A stretch of DNA of 64,000 bases from Prostheceraeus crozeri (Eukaryota > Platyhelminthes > Polycladida > Euryleptidae), in the NCBI GenBank assembly GCA_907163375.1, contig CAJQUW010007778.1, positions 30,001 through 94,000 of the forward strand, written 5' to 3'. The notes under the pieces are model-generated. The model was not told where the DNA came from. It searched no databases and worked only from the letters and a program-made list of their open reading frames with translations. Each line of letters starts with the position of its first letter. Positions within the stretch are counted from its first letter, which is position 1. Below, piece by piece: positions 31,140 to 44,215 of this stretch. The translations under genes and the position numbers were made by a program.

Positions 31140-31330
31140 ACGGAGTAGGCTTACTGACAGTCAAACGTTAGGGAAATCAGTCAGGCGTCGGTCACAAAGA
31201 AGGGATTTCAGATGAGACATTAAGGACTTCGTAGATTAGAGAAAGAGGAGCACGACGAAAGTGTTGTGAAGGGGGATTGGAAGAGTTGACAATGACAGGG
31301 AGTACGTAAAGTTTCTGCCTGAGGTTATAG
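31140..31330 (-). pseudogene. Possible LINE C-terminal relic
   Basis: The minus strand reads YNLRQKLYVLPVIVNSSNPP and then RRAPLSLIYEVLNVSSEIPS, similar to the last residues of Jockey-type LINE proteins. Short and weak. Confidence 0.35.
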
Positions 31331-33684
31331 GGAGAATTGCGAAGTATGTACTGCTTCGAAATACTAAGTACTGTGTAACTAAGTACTTATGCACGAAGTA
31401 CTACTGCTATATGTACAAGCACTACTATAATAGTGCCTCCCTATCGGAAACAGGCATGTCAGACAGGCCCCTACACATATTCAAGTAGTTGCCAAAATGG
31501 AATTATGTCCGTCTTTATCTCATGTTATTCGAGTCACGAAAGTCATGAATAGAAATTTCTGATTGGCACTTCTTTTCACATGCATTTATAGAGGAGGGGC
31601 GGGCAGCATCTGTCCAGATTCGGCCCGCGTCCCTTTTCTCTCCGGCCCGCAGGTTGTTTCAATTGACAGTGCATCTGCTCCGACATACGTGCGTTTAGTT
31701 TGTGTTTTAAATTCTCCGAAATTCTGATTCACTTCTTAGTTGACACATAAAACGTTCATCCACAGACTATTGCTAACTATTCGTTGCGAGTAAATCTAAA
31801 GCACCAGAGAAGCCGGCAGGTTTGATAAGGTTGAGCTGCAGCCAATGTTAGGCAGATAAATGGGCGTCACGGACGCGCACACATGAATAAAGCAAGAATG
31901 AGATGATCATATTAGGACATCACAAGTATGTGATGTGGCGTTTGCTTGCTCTCATTATAGTTACTGTCACTTCATCGTTGCTTCTATGAAGTAATTTCAA
32001 CTTTCATGTTGATGTTTGAATTGTTGCGTTTTTAAGTGAATAATAAGAAATCATGGGAAATATTCGTATTTTTTATCATGGCCAAAAAATGCCGATGGAA
32101 TGGAATTACATTGTGGTCCGCGCTATGATTCGCAGTGTAGAACTCTTTGCACAAAAGTGTACTGTACCTACGATACCGTATTCAAGGAATAACGAGCCAC
32201 ATGGGTTATTATCCTCATCTCAATGATAATCTGATTTGCATAGTTTTCTTAACTTGTAAACTTAGCCATCATGTCGTTGTAAGTCTACCTGAACATCTAG
32301 TGTGCACTTATAAATTTTTTTTTATGAAAGTTTATCAACTATGCACCATGAATTATATAGCTGGAATATTATCCTGCAGTGGACATAAGTCATCAAAATC
32401 ATCAAGAAATAGAGCCGGGCATGAACCAAGTGGTTTCTATATTCAGAAAAAAATCATGCAAAATTATTGTCAATTTTTGAAAATCAATGACATGGCCGAT
32501 CAATAAAGATGAAATCACAAAATCGCCTGCAGCGCTATGTGATTTTAGTAGTATTTTATACAAGGCAAAATATTATCAAAATAGCACTACCATCTTTAAG
32601 CCGAATCTTTATTCTCAAAATACATACGGGTTGCACTCAGCACCTTTATCAAGATCAGTAGAGTGACTTAATATTAAAAATCAATATCGAAAACTAAAAT
32701 TGAGATTCAAATAGGTAACTTTAACTTCAAATATCAAGTCATTTTAGATTACACATGCACTTTATGTCAGAGACAGTGGATGCTTTATGTGCAGTGACGT
32801 TTCTTGTAATCGTGCGAAAGAGTGTCAAGCAGATGATTGAGGAATCACTCACAATCTGACTGAAGGTTTGATCAACTCTATATGGTTAGATGAATGTTAC
32901 CTATTGAGGAACTATTCAACAGCTCTCATTGTTGCATTATCGTAACTCATTTACTCACATCTTTGATGAAGACCTGAATTCCCTGTGTTATCACCTCGTT
33001 TGCAGTGCGACTCTCGTTGCTTTTCCGAACACAACCTGCCAATAGCAGCGGATGTCAATGAGATTGAATTCTATTTTCATACTGGCGTGTATAATGTATA
33101 ATTATAGAAGTCACAAGGCGTCACATTGTTTGCGAGTACTGTTGTGCAACAGACCATATTGTCTGCAACGAGTACATATCAATATATCAACGTTTCAATA
33201 CTTCAGTTGTTTATCTAAATGCATCAAATTTTGAAATTCTGAAAATTGTCAAGCTGACGAGCAACGTCTCCAGCGAATTTTGGGAAAACTCGGAATCGAA
33301 AGTCTCAATACCTTCGTTTCTGCGAAATTCGACATGATGACACAATTAGAGCAGGGACTCGCAGTTAACTAACGTAGGAACTGTAATTCGCTGTAATTCA
33401 GTAGAACGACTCGAACTTCTAGTTTGATGCAGAGGATGCAAGTAGCAATAAAGTTTGAAATATATTTTATGTTTTGAAGCAAAAAGGATGTTGCGTGTGT
33501 GAAATAAGTAAATTTTTCAAATAATTGTTTAGAAATCATATTATTAAATCAAAAGAACTAATTACATGCATGGAAGTTCTAAAACCGCCATTTCTGAAGT
33601 TCGTTAAATAATTATTCTACTTAGATAACTTCTTCGGTTCTATTAAGTTTTCTTTGAATTTTGATTTTGAATTGTTTTTAAAAT
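31331..33684. other. No gene seen
   Basis: GGGCGGGCAGCATCTGTCC at about 31,597 and a GTGGTCCGCG word at about 32,115 look like transposon-end debris. No supported ORF. Confidence 0.35.
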
Positions 33685-36600
33685 TTATGCATGTCTTAAT
33701 CTTGATTTAGCAATATAAAAGATGTTGTCTCTTGTTTCTAATGTAAATATATTTGATTCGTGAATAGACAAGAAGAAAATACAACGATAAAGAGGAAACA
33801 TAGCATACAAAGGACGAGACGGTAGAAGAAAACTTTTCAAGTAATTCACTTCGGATAGTTCTTTGGATGCGGTGAAGCAGGAAGTCACACTGATCGCGTT
33901 TCCTCTTTGGATGGCGAGACTAAGTCTTTGCTTCAAGAAGGCAGTGGATCGAGGGTCGCCGTTCGTCTCTTGAATCCTCCTCCCAATTATTCCGATCAGT
34001 GCCCTTGCATCCATTCCCCATGCTCCAAATGTTTCGATTGCCACAGGACAGAATATATTGGAGTGACTCAAGCAGAGATTAGTATCTTCCTTCTATTTCT
34101 TCCGTTTCAGTCGTACGTGTGCCACGCTTCCTCGATGCCTTGACATGAGAGCTGAATGTTGCTGTCAGCGAGCGTGTCAACACACGTAAAATCCCATACC
34201 AATGGGCGACCGTGGCTCCATGGGATCAGTGTAGCCCCATCTGGGCGCTTGCCTTCCTCCCGGCTCAGTCCCACAGGTTCGAGGACAGCGGGGATCCCGG
34301 CGGAGACCAATGCTCTTCTGATGATATCGTTCGCCTCGTGGTGTCGTGCCAAGCGTCCTGCATTAAACCGACAACTTAAGCCATGAGTCCCGTACTTGTC
34401 CACCTTAGCTCCACATTTGCACACATGTGGAACACAAACTGGTGCTCCAAGCCGAAGAGCCACCGCGATTCGCAACTGTTCGTTTTGGAGCTTTAGGCCA
34501 AGTGACTGAATAGGGACCGCCATTAACCAAGCCCCAGAGTCAGATGATGAGACTGCCAACAATCGGCTTCTTGATTTCGCAGGTAGGTCGCCGTTAAGCA
34601 GGTTCTCAACCTCCAGCTTCACGATTGGAGAGTCCCAGCACTTCTGTCTTTTCCGATTATCATCGGACGGCTGCAAGGCGTTTGGACACTTCCTTTCCCA
34701 TTGCTCTATGGCCTCCTGGAGATTCGTATCAACTGCATCGTTGAGTGGGCCTAAGATGGCAGATTTGGACTCGGCGACGCTGTATGACGAAAGAGGTAGG
34801 ATGGTAGAGAACAGAGCTGTGGCTCGCGTAGACCAAGGCCACCATCGGCCAACAAGGAAGAAAGGCTTGTTGATGTGAAGCAGGTGAAAGAGAAACAATA
34901 CAAAAATTTCCTCCAAAGAGAGTCTTGTAAGTCATCGATCTTGTATCACAAATTTGCGGCGAAACGGTTAAAAAGGAAAAGGTGCAACAGTACAAATACT
35001 TTTGGTTATGCTAAAACAATTTCGCTGAAGGATAAAAACTTTCATGTGTGCCTTATCACAGTTACGATGTATCAAGTTGCTCAAACAATGCAATTGTCAT
35101 TGGAAAACTTCTTCTGCAGCCTCCCGGAATAAAAAGATGAGATCTAGATAGTGACAACTGGGACTTGTCTAATTCGCCTTCACCTGTTCGAATAAAGCAG
35201 ATGAGTTATTCTCAGGAACGGATATACAACTAACATTTAGAGAATTCAGCTTCAGGCCCCAATGCTGAATTTTGGCTATCTAAAATTTTCTTCAAACGTT
35301 TTTGACACGTCTGTCATGGAACCAGCAATGCATCCCTTCATCAAGTTATCAACAGTTAATGTCACTTTTCAACTGCTTTACCATATTGTGGAGCGGCCAA
35401 GGAGAAAAAGAAGGGACCACTGGTGTCACCTTGTTGAAACTCCTCAACAGAAGGACTTCAGATCTTCATAAAACAGGTTGATGGGTTCCATAGCTGCCAG
35501 GCAAAAGCAAATAAATTTGGGGACGGTTTCAGATTGATACAATTCAAAACAATCTTGCTGCGAAAAACAGTGTTGATAACGCAGTTTTTAAAATCGGGTT
35601 TTCAACATACAAAGTTTTCGGTTGTTTTAGAAAGTCTTGAATTTCCAAAATATTGGCGAACCGAGTGGACAATGTATCAGCTCCGTTAGAGCACCAACGC
35701 CTTGTTGATGGGGAAGCGAATCCTTGCCAACAGCATGAATACCATTCTGGCTGCCAATTTGCTTGCTATTCTGCGATACACATTTCCGACGCAATGGGGC
35801 GGATGTCGTCATTTGTCTTCGACAAGGCAAAAAGTGACACCCCATACGATATGAAATTACCTCTGAGGCACATCGCACGCAGCATTAGATTGCAAAAGTA
35901 AGTCAGTGCAGTCAGGAGGCGATTCGCAGGTTCTAACAGATTAGCCAAGCATGTCCTTTAAATGCGAGGTTCTAGCAAGTCTGGGCCGCCAGGGGCCCGA
36001 ACCGGGATATGAAAGTTAGAGAAATGGCTTTTCGGACTTGGATTTGGTGGTACATTGCAGAGACTAGCGGAATCATTCATTCTTTGGAGGCGATGTGGTA
36101 GGGTGTTTCAGGGTGGGATTTGTTGATGACTTTTCCTTAGCTTGTCCAGTGGACTCATGGTTGGCTGACAAGGATTCGTCAGATGCGATGGAATCGAATA
36201 GCTCCTTTGATGTCACCTCGCTGAATCTTCCGAATAGCAGCTTCCACAAGGTTCTTGTCAGGGTTCAATGTGGTTTCCTGCTTGTTGGTCTGATGCTAAG
36301 CTCACATCCACGCAAGGGATCACTGAGAAATGTCGGAATAAGTCTGTTAACATGCTGTTAGACAACGAGACTAGTGACTGCTTATATCCACATTTTGCGA
36401 AGGGCTACTCCAATAAAACGAACAAGATGGGAATCTATGATTAAGCCTCTCCAGTTGCTTCAACTGAATTGTTTCTCACCAGACTTTAATAGTGCGAATC
36501 AGAGTAGCAAGAGGGCTATAGGAAGCAGCGATGAACCCGGAGATCCTGTTGGGGGATGTGAACTAGTCGAACCACTGATACCCTGCGACGAAACCTGCTG

Positions 36601-36720
36601 TGTAATCGGAAGCCAGTAGTTGCTCTTTCCCAAGAACGCCGTCGATCTCCTGACTACGTGAGGATCAGAGCGATGTGCCGTCGAACCTTGGAACAGTCCG
36701 AAATTGCAATCCTGGTTTAC
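33685..36720 (-). pseudogene. Degenerate reverse-transcriptase element with a Cys/His and PDG C-terminal domain
   Basis: Read on the minus strand with frame changes: IQRGDIKGAIR (about 36,200); NLMLRAMCLRGNFISYG and DDIRPIAS (about 35,780-35,890); FQQGDTSGPFFFSL (FQQGD at 35,425-35,439, the conserved QGD turn); GGLGLRE (about 34,820); then a long frame 34,107-34,916 with LLAVSSSDSGAWL, CKCGAKVDKYGTHGLSC, KRPDGATLIPW and VWDFTCVDT. CPVAIETFGAWG to LSLAIQRGNAIS (about 33,890-34,040) follows after a frameshift and a stop. This order matches a reverse-transcriptase family common in marine invertebrates. The Cys/His plus PD motif recalls the restriction-like endonuclease of R2-type LINEs (inference). 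Inactive. Confidence 0.7.
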
Positions 36721-37551
36721 GCTGGTTTCATGTTAGGAAAAAGTTGAACTTCCGATCGCTTATTAAAAAACAAAACTATGGGTCTTTGATCAGTGAAAAT
36801 AGTGCACACATGAATACAAGACATTGAAGCACGTGCTATAATTTCCTTAAGCGCTGTATCGTTTGACGTGTATATTCGACCTTTACATTTGAATACAGCA
36901 ACTGGATATCTTGGAAGCATGTAAAACATCTGCTCTACCTATGAATGACACTTCAAGACGCATATCAAACAGTTTATGTCATGCTCATAGTCATCACTTA
37001 TACTGGGATCTCAATTAATTTATCAAAAACATGGCGCACTCTAAAATCGCTTTAAAAACACAACTAAAAACGCATTGAAAAACAATTCAAGTTTTCCTAT
37101 CATGTTTGAAAACACAGTGTAAAATCCCATGTTTAGAAGCATGTATTTCAAATTGTCCTTGAAAACATGATTTTGATGACAGTGCAAAAATTGTACTATA
37201 ATTGAAGAAAACTGAAGATAAAACTGAAGAAGTGTTTAGCTAATGAAGAGCATCATACTCATATTTTGCTACATACGTAATCCTGCAGCTCAAAGGATCA
37301 AGGAAATGTGAATTTAGCTACAAATGGTAGCAGTATGCCTATTCATACAGCAAGTGCAGTACATGCACTCTATTGGCCTATTTACATACAGTGCATATTA
37401 CAGTTAGTATAAAACAAGACTTCTGAAAGCAAAGTTGAACTCCTGAATGCGAACTGTAGGTCCAATACACACCGCACTACGAAAAAATGAAGCATCATAG
37501 GCTAAATGTGCGTTCACACCCGCACGAAAATGATGAGATTGGGACGATACT
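36721..37551. other. No gene seen
   Basis: AT-rich; no supported ORF or repeat. Confidence 0.35.
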
Positions 37552-38100
37552 TCATTTTCTCAGCTTAACGATTTGTCGTGGAGCTCCACTGTTCACATTG
37601 TAACCATTAATCGTGACGATTTTATCTTTATCTTGCACTTGTACTTGGATGCGCTTGACCAGATCAAGTGATCGTGGCGACCAGATCGCGAAAGGTCTGG
37701 CGGTCCTGGGCATGATCAAGTAGGTCGGGCAGCGGAGGAGCGTCTTGCACTTGGGAAATCCATGTAAGCCGCGGTCGGCCGGGTGGGAGACTCTAGCCAT
37801 GCGGCAGAGGGGGGCGAGTCGAGGCATCTAAAGCTTTTTCTTGCAGAAATAGGCGGGTTGGTGTGAACAACGTGGCCCAGAAGGCGCAGTCGACGTTGGC
37901 GAATGATAGTGGAAATTTTAAATGGATTCCCAAACCTCAACGAGTAAACCTCCTCATTCGTGATGTGGTGGTTCCAGCGAGTACCGAGAATGTTGCGTCG
38001 GTAGAAGCAGTGAAAAGCGTCCAGACGCCGGGTTAGACCAGCAGGAAGACGGTCTCGCAGCCGTATAGCAGCACCGGTAGAACGCAAGTACTCCATATTC
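37552..38100 (-). pseudogene. LINE ORF2 C-terminal fragment (second family)
   Basis: The minus strand reads RRLDAFHCFYRRNILGTRWN, HHITNEEVYSLRFG, ISTIIRQRRLRLLGHVVHT and, after a frameshift, RPRLTWISQVQD with DRQTFRDLVATIT. This is the usual end of an endonuclease/reverse-transcriptase LINE with the TNEEV and RRLRxxGHV motifs. The catalytic part is missing. Confidence 0.75.
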
Positions 38101-41078
38101 GATTTTATCGTTGTGAAAATCGGGCAAATGCAAACAGCAGCTGTGTTTAGCGATATATTGTGTTATGCAAAGCGATATATTATGTCAATTTATCGTTTTA
38201 GTTTTCGTTTTTTGCTATCGGCATAATAAGTGCGTCTTTATGCAGCGGATTGAGTTAACCAAAGGAATTAACGAGCAGCAAGCTATCGTATCTGCATTAT
38301 TAAATAGGGAAAATAGTGTACTGGCTGTGATTTGATAGTTAACTGACGAAATTTAAATTATGATATTGATGTCATGTTATCCGTTATTTGATCCTTGTTG
38401 GTGAGAAACCAGGACATAATGAACTACAAGTCCATCCGAATTTTTCTAAATCCACTCAGCTTTCCGCTTTAATTTTCCGCTCTGTCGTTCTATTCAGCTC
38501 ACAAGAAAAAGTGAGTTTAATCAGGTGTTTTTCGTCCTCTTTCAAAGAAAGCAACGCAGCTTGGACTTGCGGCCGTGGAACATATTGAGAATCTACAGAA
38601 GCCAATACTTAATAAGTCAATCACAGGGGGTCTATGCATGCCCACATAATTATCATTCTAAATTTTCTTTAAACCAACCGTTTTGCCTTTGTCCCACACA
38701 TCGGGTGAAATCGCTGAAATTGCTTTTCACATTTATAGATTTGCTTCTATGTTAGATTAGACCGGTGATTGATAGGCAATACGTAAATACTTGCAGCCTA
38801 TTGTCTACTTTCGCATTAACTTTTTATCGAAGCACGTGAGCATTCATTGATGAATTTATTATTTTATTTGACAGTCGACTACATGATCAGAAGCTGAAAT
38901 AATAATTGGGAAATTTGCGTAAATTATCATGGAAATTCTAATTTTTAATCAAGCTTGTAGCCCATGCTGCGTTCTACTCATAGATATTAAACATGCTCCA
39001 AAGCTTTGTTTGAATGATGTTTCTTTGAAATATTATTATTCTTTAAAATGAAAATCGGAAGATAAATCAAAGTGACAAGGAATGACAGACGGAACTCTAT
39101 CGGAGAAAAGGTGTCAGTTTAAAGCGCTACTGTCGAGTTAACTCACCTCAGCTTCTAAAGGACAGCTGCTGAATGCAGTATCAGAGATGCTTGCCTATCC
39201 TGGCCCAACGACGCGAGCTAAGTCTGGCTTAGTTTCTTCTTGTGCTCTATTGTCACCGTCACCATTTTACTGTTGATTATACTGGATGCAAGTTAACACG
39301 TGCTCAGCCGTTAAATGGTCAAAACTCACTTGCGAAAGGATATACCTCTGGTAAATGCAATCATGTTAAGGAAACTTCAGCAGCCAATGGACAAGACAGT
39401 GCGATCTCATTATGATTAGAAAACGTTGAATACAATTAATTCAATGTCACACTTTTATTACTTCCACTTTCTACATGAATTTTGCTTTAAAACACAGAAC
39501 ACAGACAACAGAAAATGTCAAAAGCAATCTATCCGAAAAACAAAAAGGAGATTGAGAGTGTAACTTTATTGGCTGAGTTGAGACCTTGAACAGCTGACCA
39601 GTCTGCATGGACCATAGATCTAGACCTTTGTTTTGATGCCCGATGTCTGCGAAGTGCATTTTCTAAGCAACAAATTCTAAAATTGTTGAACCCATGACTG
39701 AGCCATTAAGCAGTGTCATGTAGCGAGTTCTCAAATCGCCCGGTAAGCTCGAAACTGGTTTAGCGAGTCGAAGTCATGAACTTCTTTCTGAAGACCAAGT
39801 TCATTGAAGAGAAGGTATTTATCAAAGGAATCCAACATGGCATATCACAGACATCGGAAATCAACTAAGTATACTAGAACTAGACCGGACACGGCCTTTC
39901 TACTGCATTAAAATTCGTGGAAAGTTAATGCGTAGTTAGAAAGAGTCCTGAATTCATTTCTTGTCTTGATATTTCAAATTGATTGACTGCCAATTCGATA
40001 GATCGAAATTCTTGTAATTGCAAATTAACCGTGATTCTTCAAATAATTCATAAGATACTCGACTTTCTGGATCTTAACAAGAATGTTTATCTAAGGTTAA
40101 TGTTGGTTATGTATGAGTTAAATCCGACAGCAGCAGTTGTTGTGTTGTCTACCTTGCACAAGTATACAGTTTCTTTTAGGCGCGACTTACTACAGCAACT
40201 GTTATTACACGGTCGATATAACGGTTTTTGCACGATCGATATCGCGGCCCACAATTCTAAAATCCAAGACCACCAATTTTCCCGGAACCACCCTGGATTT
40301 CCCGGAGCCATTAATGATATCAAATACTACGCAAGATAATCGTAGCCTTGTTTGTAATTACACATGCACAATTTGCGGAATTGGCACTTAGATAGTACAT
40401 GAAAAAATAGAGAGCGAATTGACTTTATTAATGATGCCAATTAATGATAGAGAGATAGCTTTCATGTCAAGAGTCAAACTTGAATTCCAAAAAAGTTCCA
40501 ATCGATTATACAAGTGCTTGATTGTACAGTATTCTTTCCATTGTGGCCCCAGTACGTCCATTTCTTGAATGGCATTGAGGCTGAGCGCTAGCCGCACCTA
40601 CCCGCACCGATGAACCGAAAATCGTAGAATGCTACGCTGAATCACATATTAAAGTATAGCCGAAATATATTTTGCTTCGCGTACTAAGCTGTCCTGCGAT
40701 AGTTAACTAAGACTTCAAAATCTTGAAAGTATTATCTTAGTTTACACCAACTGCTCATATTTGTAATTCTAGTATTGAATGAGAATTTTATGAAGTATTA
40801 CGAAAATTCTGATAACAGCAAACAATTTGAATAGACTTACATAGGCCTCATTTAATTAAATTTTGCCAATACTTGCAGTTGCAAATGACCCTCATCATAT
40901 ATACGTAACTCGTGTGTCTCTATGACAGCTGTAATGGATTTCTATAAAACCAGATAAAAGCAGAAATATTAAAGATATGGAACATAATGATAAAAGTTAC
41001 AATGACTAAATGGCTAAGTCAATGGCGGACGTAACGTCGGGTTTTAATAGGTCCTTTATAGATACATATACTCAGCAC
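38101..41078. other. No convincing gene
   Basis: Several ORFs of 60-118 codons (the longest at 39,983-40,339, +) show no domain, start context or splice pattern I trust. Confidence 0.35.
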
Positions 41079-41086
41079 CCAAATTA

Positions 41087-43795
41087 CAGTGGCGTGCGGT
41101 CCATGTATGCGATGCATGCGGCGAATGCGTATGCAAATTTGAGTAATCTGATTATTCATTATGTTCAACACGTTTATTTCATCAAGTATCAGTTAGATGG
41201 CCTTCCAATTGTCAGTAGGGCGTATGACGACATCACAAAATTCCATCTTCATAAATAACTGGGTGATGTGAATATTTAGTGAGGCATTCGCCGCACCAAC
41301 CTCCCATTCATATATGCATGGATCTCTACAGCGGCGATGAAGCCAGGACGTCAGCGTACAGAGGCGGGAGCTTCGGTCGGCTTATCGCATGCTTGACAAA
41401 TTAGGGAAGGAAAAACTCTCGCTGTAGTTGTGTGCATGCCACTCAGTGCACACAATGTATGAAAGCCACACGGTTTGTAATCTAGCGGTAATCATGTTTA
41501 CTGGAGCAATTTCCGCAAACTTGTTTGGACGAGTTTAAAGACAAGTAGGCTTACGGTTATTTATTTGATTTTCCTTGTTGCGCAATGAGTTGACGTTCTT
41601 TACAAAGTAATGCATTTCGCCACGTACAATATCCATGAACTGAATGTTTATTCGAAAGACAAAAATTTGGGTGCAACGCTGCCTGAGGACAAAACAAATT
41701 CACGAAATTGGCACATGAATTTTCCCAGTACCACGGGCGTTCCCTGGGAACGATCATTTTCTGCACCTAAAGCGGATCAATCTTTCACTTGGACCAGTCA
41801 AGGTGAAGAGAGATTGTCAGCTCTCGCCGTTATCGCCATCGAGAAGGAGTTGTTGAATAAATTGCAGGACAACTCCTCCGTCTTCTACGCAGGGGATTTT
41901 TTAACATTATAACCGGGGGGGCAGTTGCCCCCCCCAGTGAGCGAATTTTTCCCCTCCAGTTTTTACGATTTTTAGGGCTCTTGGGGGCAACCCTTTTATT
42001 CTATCATTTTAATGCAATATTAAATAAGCATACCTAATATCTATGCCGTACTGTAATTCTGTGACAATTCAATTTGCTAAAAGTACAAAAGACTGAAATA
42101 GATAATTTTGTTCCTTCCGAAGTATCATGTAACTTAGTTTGAACCAGATTAACATCAAGGTTTTTATCACAATGTTGAAATAAATTGAGGTGTGAACTTC
42201 TAAACCAAGAAAATAGAGAATCCCCGAAGAGTTAGATTAACATTCATGGGGGAGCTGATGTCAAACTGATGTACGAGAGTGTGATATTCTGCTGACTTTG
42301 ATTGTACTGAATTTACAGATCCGTTACCAAATTTAGACTTAAACGTGAAATGCCTGTACAGTACTGCCCAGAGAAGATTAATAACTGGCAGAGAAAGGTT
42401 CCACGGCCGTAAACCATTCCTGCGGCGCCATGTAACACCGGCCGCACTTGCAGTTTCACAACTCAGTCGGTCAACAAGCATCGTGAATAGAATTAATTTG
42501 AATTACTTATCTTACGCATATGTAAAAAGCATGATACTTGCAAAGATTTGGTGGATATGAGGTTATTGACTACGCTTCGTCAATTTTCACGGCTGCAACT
42601 TGTTTGCAGTAAATAAACAATTAAAATCATTCCTGTAAACAACAACCACCAGCTCCAAAACATGTTGACCAGTTTCGGCTGTTTGTCTCTTGTATATTCC
42701 TGATTGAAAAAATAAGGTCTCATACTCACAATGATTCAAGAAAGGAATACTTAGGAAAAATAAAAAACAATAAGTGATCTTATTCGACCGCCATAAAGGT
42801 GCGAAGGTAGGGGGATGGGAGGGATTCGTCCCTGGCAGTGATTGTTGTGATTTCCCTTACCAGTGATGGTTGTGTATCCGACCGGGGGATCCAAAGTTGT
42901 TCCTTTCAGTGAAACATTTTATGCATTTGGGCAAAAATCAAAAATGTAGTGTACCGCATAAATTTTTATAGAATTAAATTAAATTTCGTACATTCGTACA
43001 TTAATAGCACAATCAGCGAATTGGAGTTTGATCCGCGGTGTGTTGTCGTTGAACTTCCTGAAAAGCGAGCGCGGGAGATGCTCTCAGCCAAAATTTTGAT
43101 ATTTACAAAGAGAGAAAGTTTTGTAAAAAAATTCTTTAGTAGAAAAATAGACGTGCTAGTTTTTGATTCCCTTACAGCCATTGAGGTTTGCACAGGCTGA
43201 AATTGATAGTAGGCTTGATTACAGGCTGAATTGATGGCTTGAAAACAGGCTGTATTGAAAATGATAGTAGAAGTGGTAACAACAACTGAACTGTCGCCAT
43301 ACATGTTGTTGTAGGTCTTACATGTATGTAGGCCTATGTACATGCACATACTGTAGGCCATAGATGTATAGGCCTAAAGATTCTATGTCAGCTTATTTGC
43401 AAAATCGGCATAAAAATGTTTTTCTGAAGAATGCCCCCCCCCCAGTGGGTTTAGCTTTAAAAAACCCTCTGCTTCTACGACAAAGTCATCAATGACTTTA
43501 TCAAGAAGTCTCGAAGAATGGATCTAATCTGTAAATGATTTTATTTTCGATTTTATACAGAATATATCTGCAATGTATAATACTAGTTGTTTTGTGAATT
43601 CTACATGTAGATGAATGTGTTGGAAATTATAATAAGTATTAGCTGGTGATCAGCTGATCATGTACATGTACATATAACTTATAACATGCAGCATGTACAT
43701 AGATTAGGCATAAAGGCTAGGCATACATGTTATCATGCACTATGGTAGACTAAATATATCGCATGCCCATCACTTGAGACCACCGCACGCCACTG
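41087..43795. mobile_element. hAT transposon, 2.7 kb, with perfect 8-bp target duplication
   Basis: Left end CAGTGGCGTGCGGTCC and right end CCACCGCACGCCACTG are inverted repeats. CCAAATTA flanks both sides (41,079-41,086 and 43,796-43,803). Inside, 41,790-41,905 (+) reads EERLSALAVIAIEKELLNKL, the start of a hAT dimerisation domain, and then breaks off. G/C tracts lie at 41,916-41,936 and 43,435-43,446. No full transposase remains, so it is a deletion derivative. Confidence 0.85.
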
Positions 43796-44117
43796 CCAAA
43801 TTATGAGTGAACAGTTCATGCGTGCATGCATGTATTTAGGAAACTTGAATATGAAAGAGATGGGGCCGAACTATTGGCCCCTTCTGGCATAATTTATATA
43901 GTAGAATGAGGCCCTGAATAGAAGTAACGATGCGTGGCAGTCCCGGACATCACATCCGGGACGAAATTTCAAATGATGAACTTTAGTCATAGTTCAGATA
44001 TGATTCCACTTTGTGGTTGCTTTTGCATTCCATTAAGATTGAATAAAATTTTTTACCTAAACATTTATTATTAAAGCTATTTTATTAAGCTAATCTCAAG
44101 CTAGCTAGGTCTGTCAG

Positions 44118-44215
44118 TTTTTGCAACTTTCAAAATCTCTGTAGCACTGAGACTGGAGATTCGAACTCCTGATGCATGAAGACCGACATGACACTGATAG
44201 ATATGTAACATGCTA
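44118..44215 (-). repeat. tRNA-like sequence (possible SINE)
   Basis: The minus strand has GGAGTTCGAATCTCC, a B-box-like word, with CTTAGCATGTTACATA about 50 bp upstream as a weak A box. No intact cloverleaf. Confidence 0.35.

Noticed and set aside
39983-40339. 118-aa plus-strand ORF
   Set aside because: No domain, no codon bias I can see, and a second frame over the same DNA is almost as long; probably chance.
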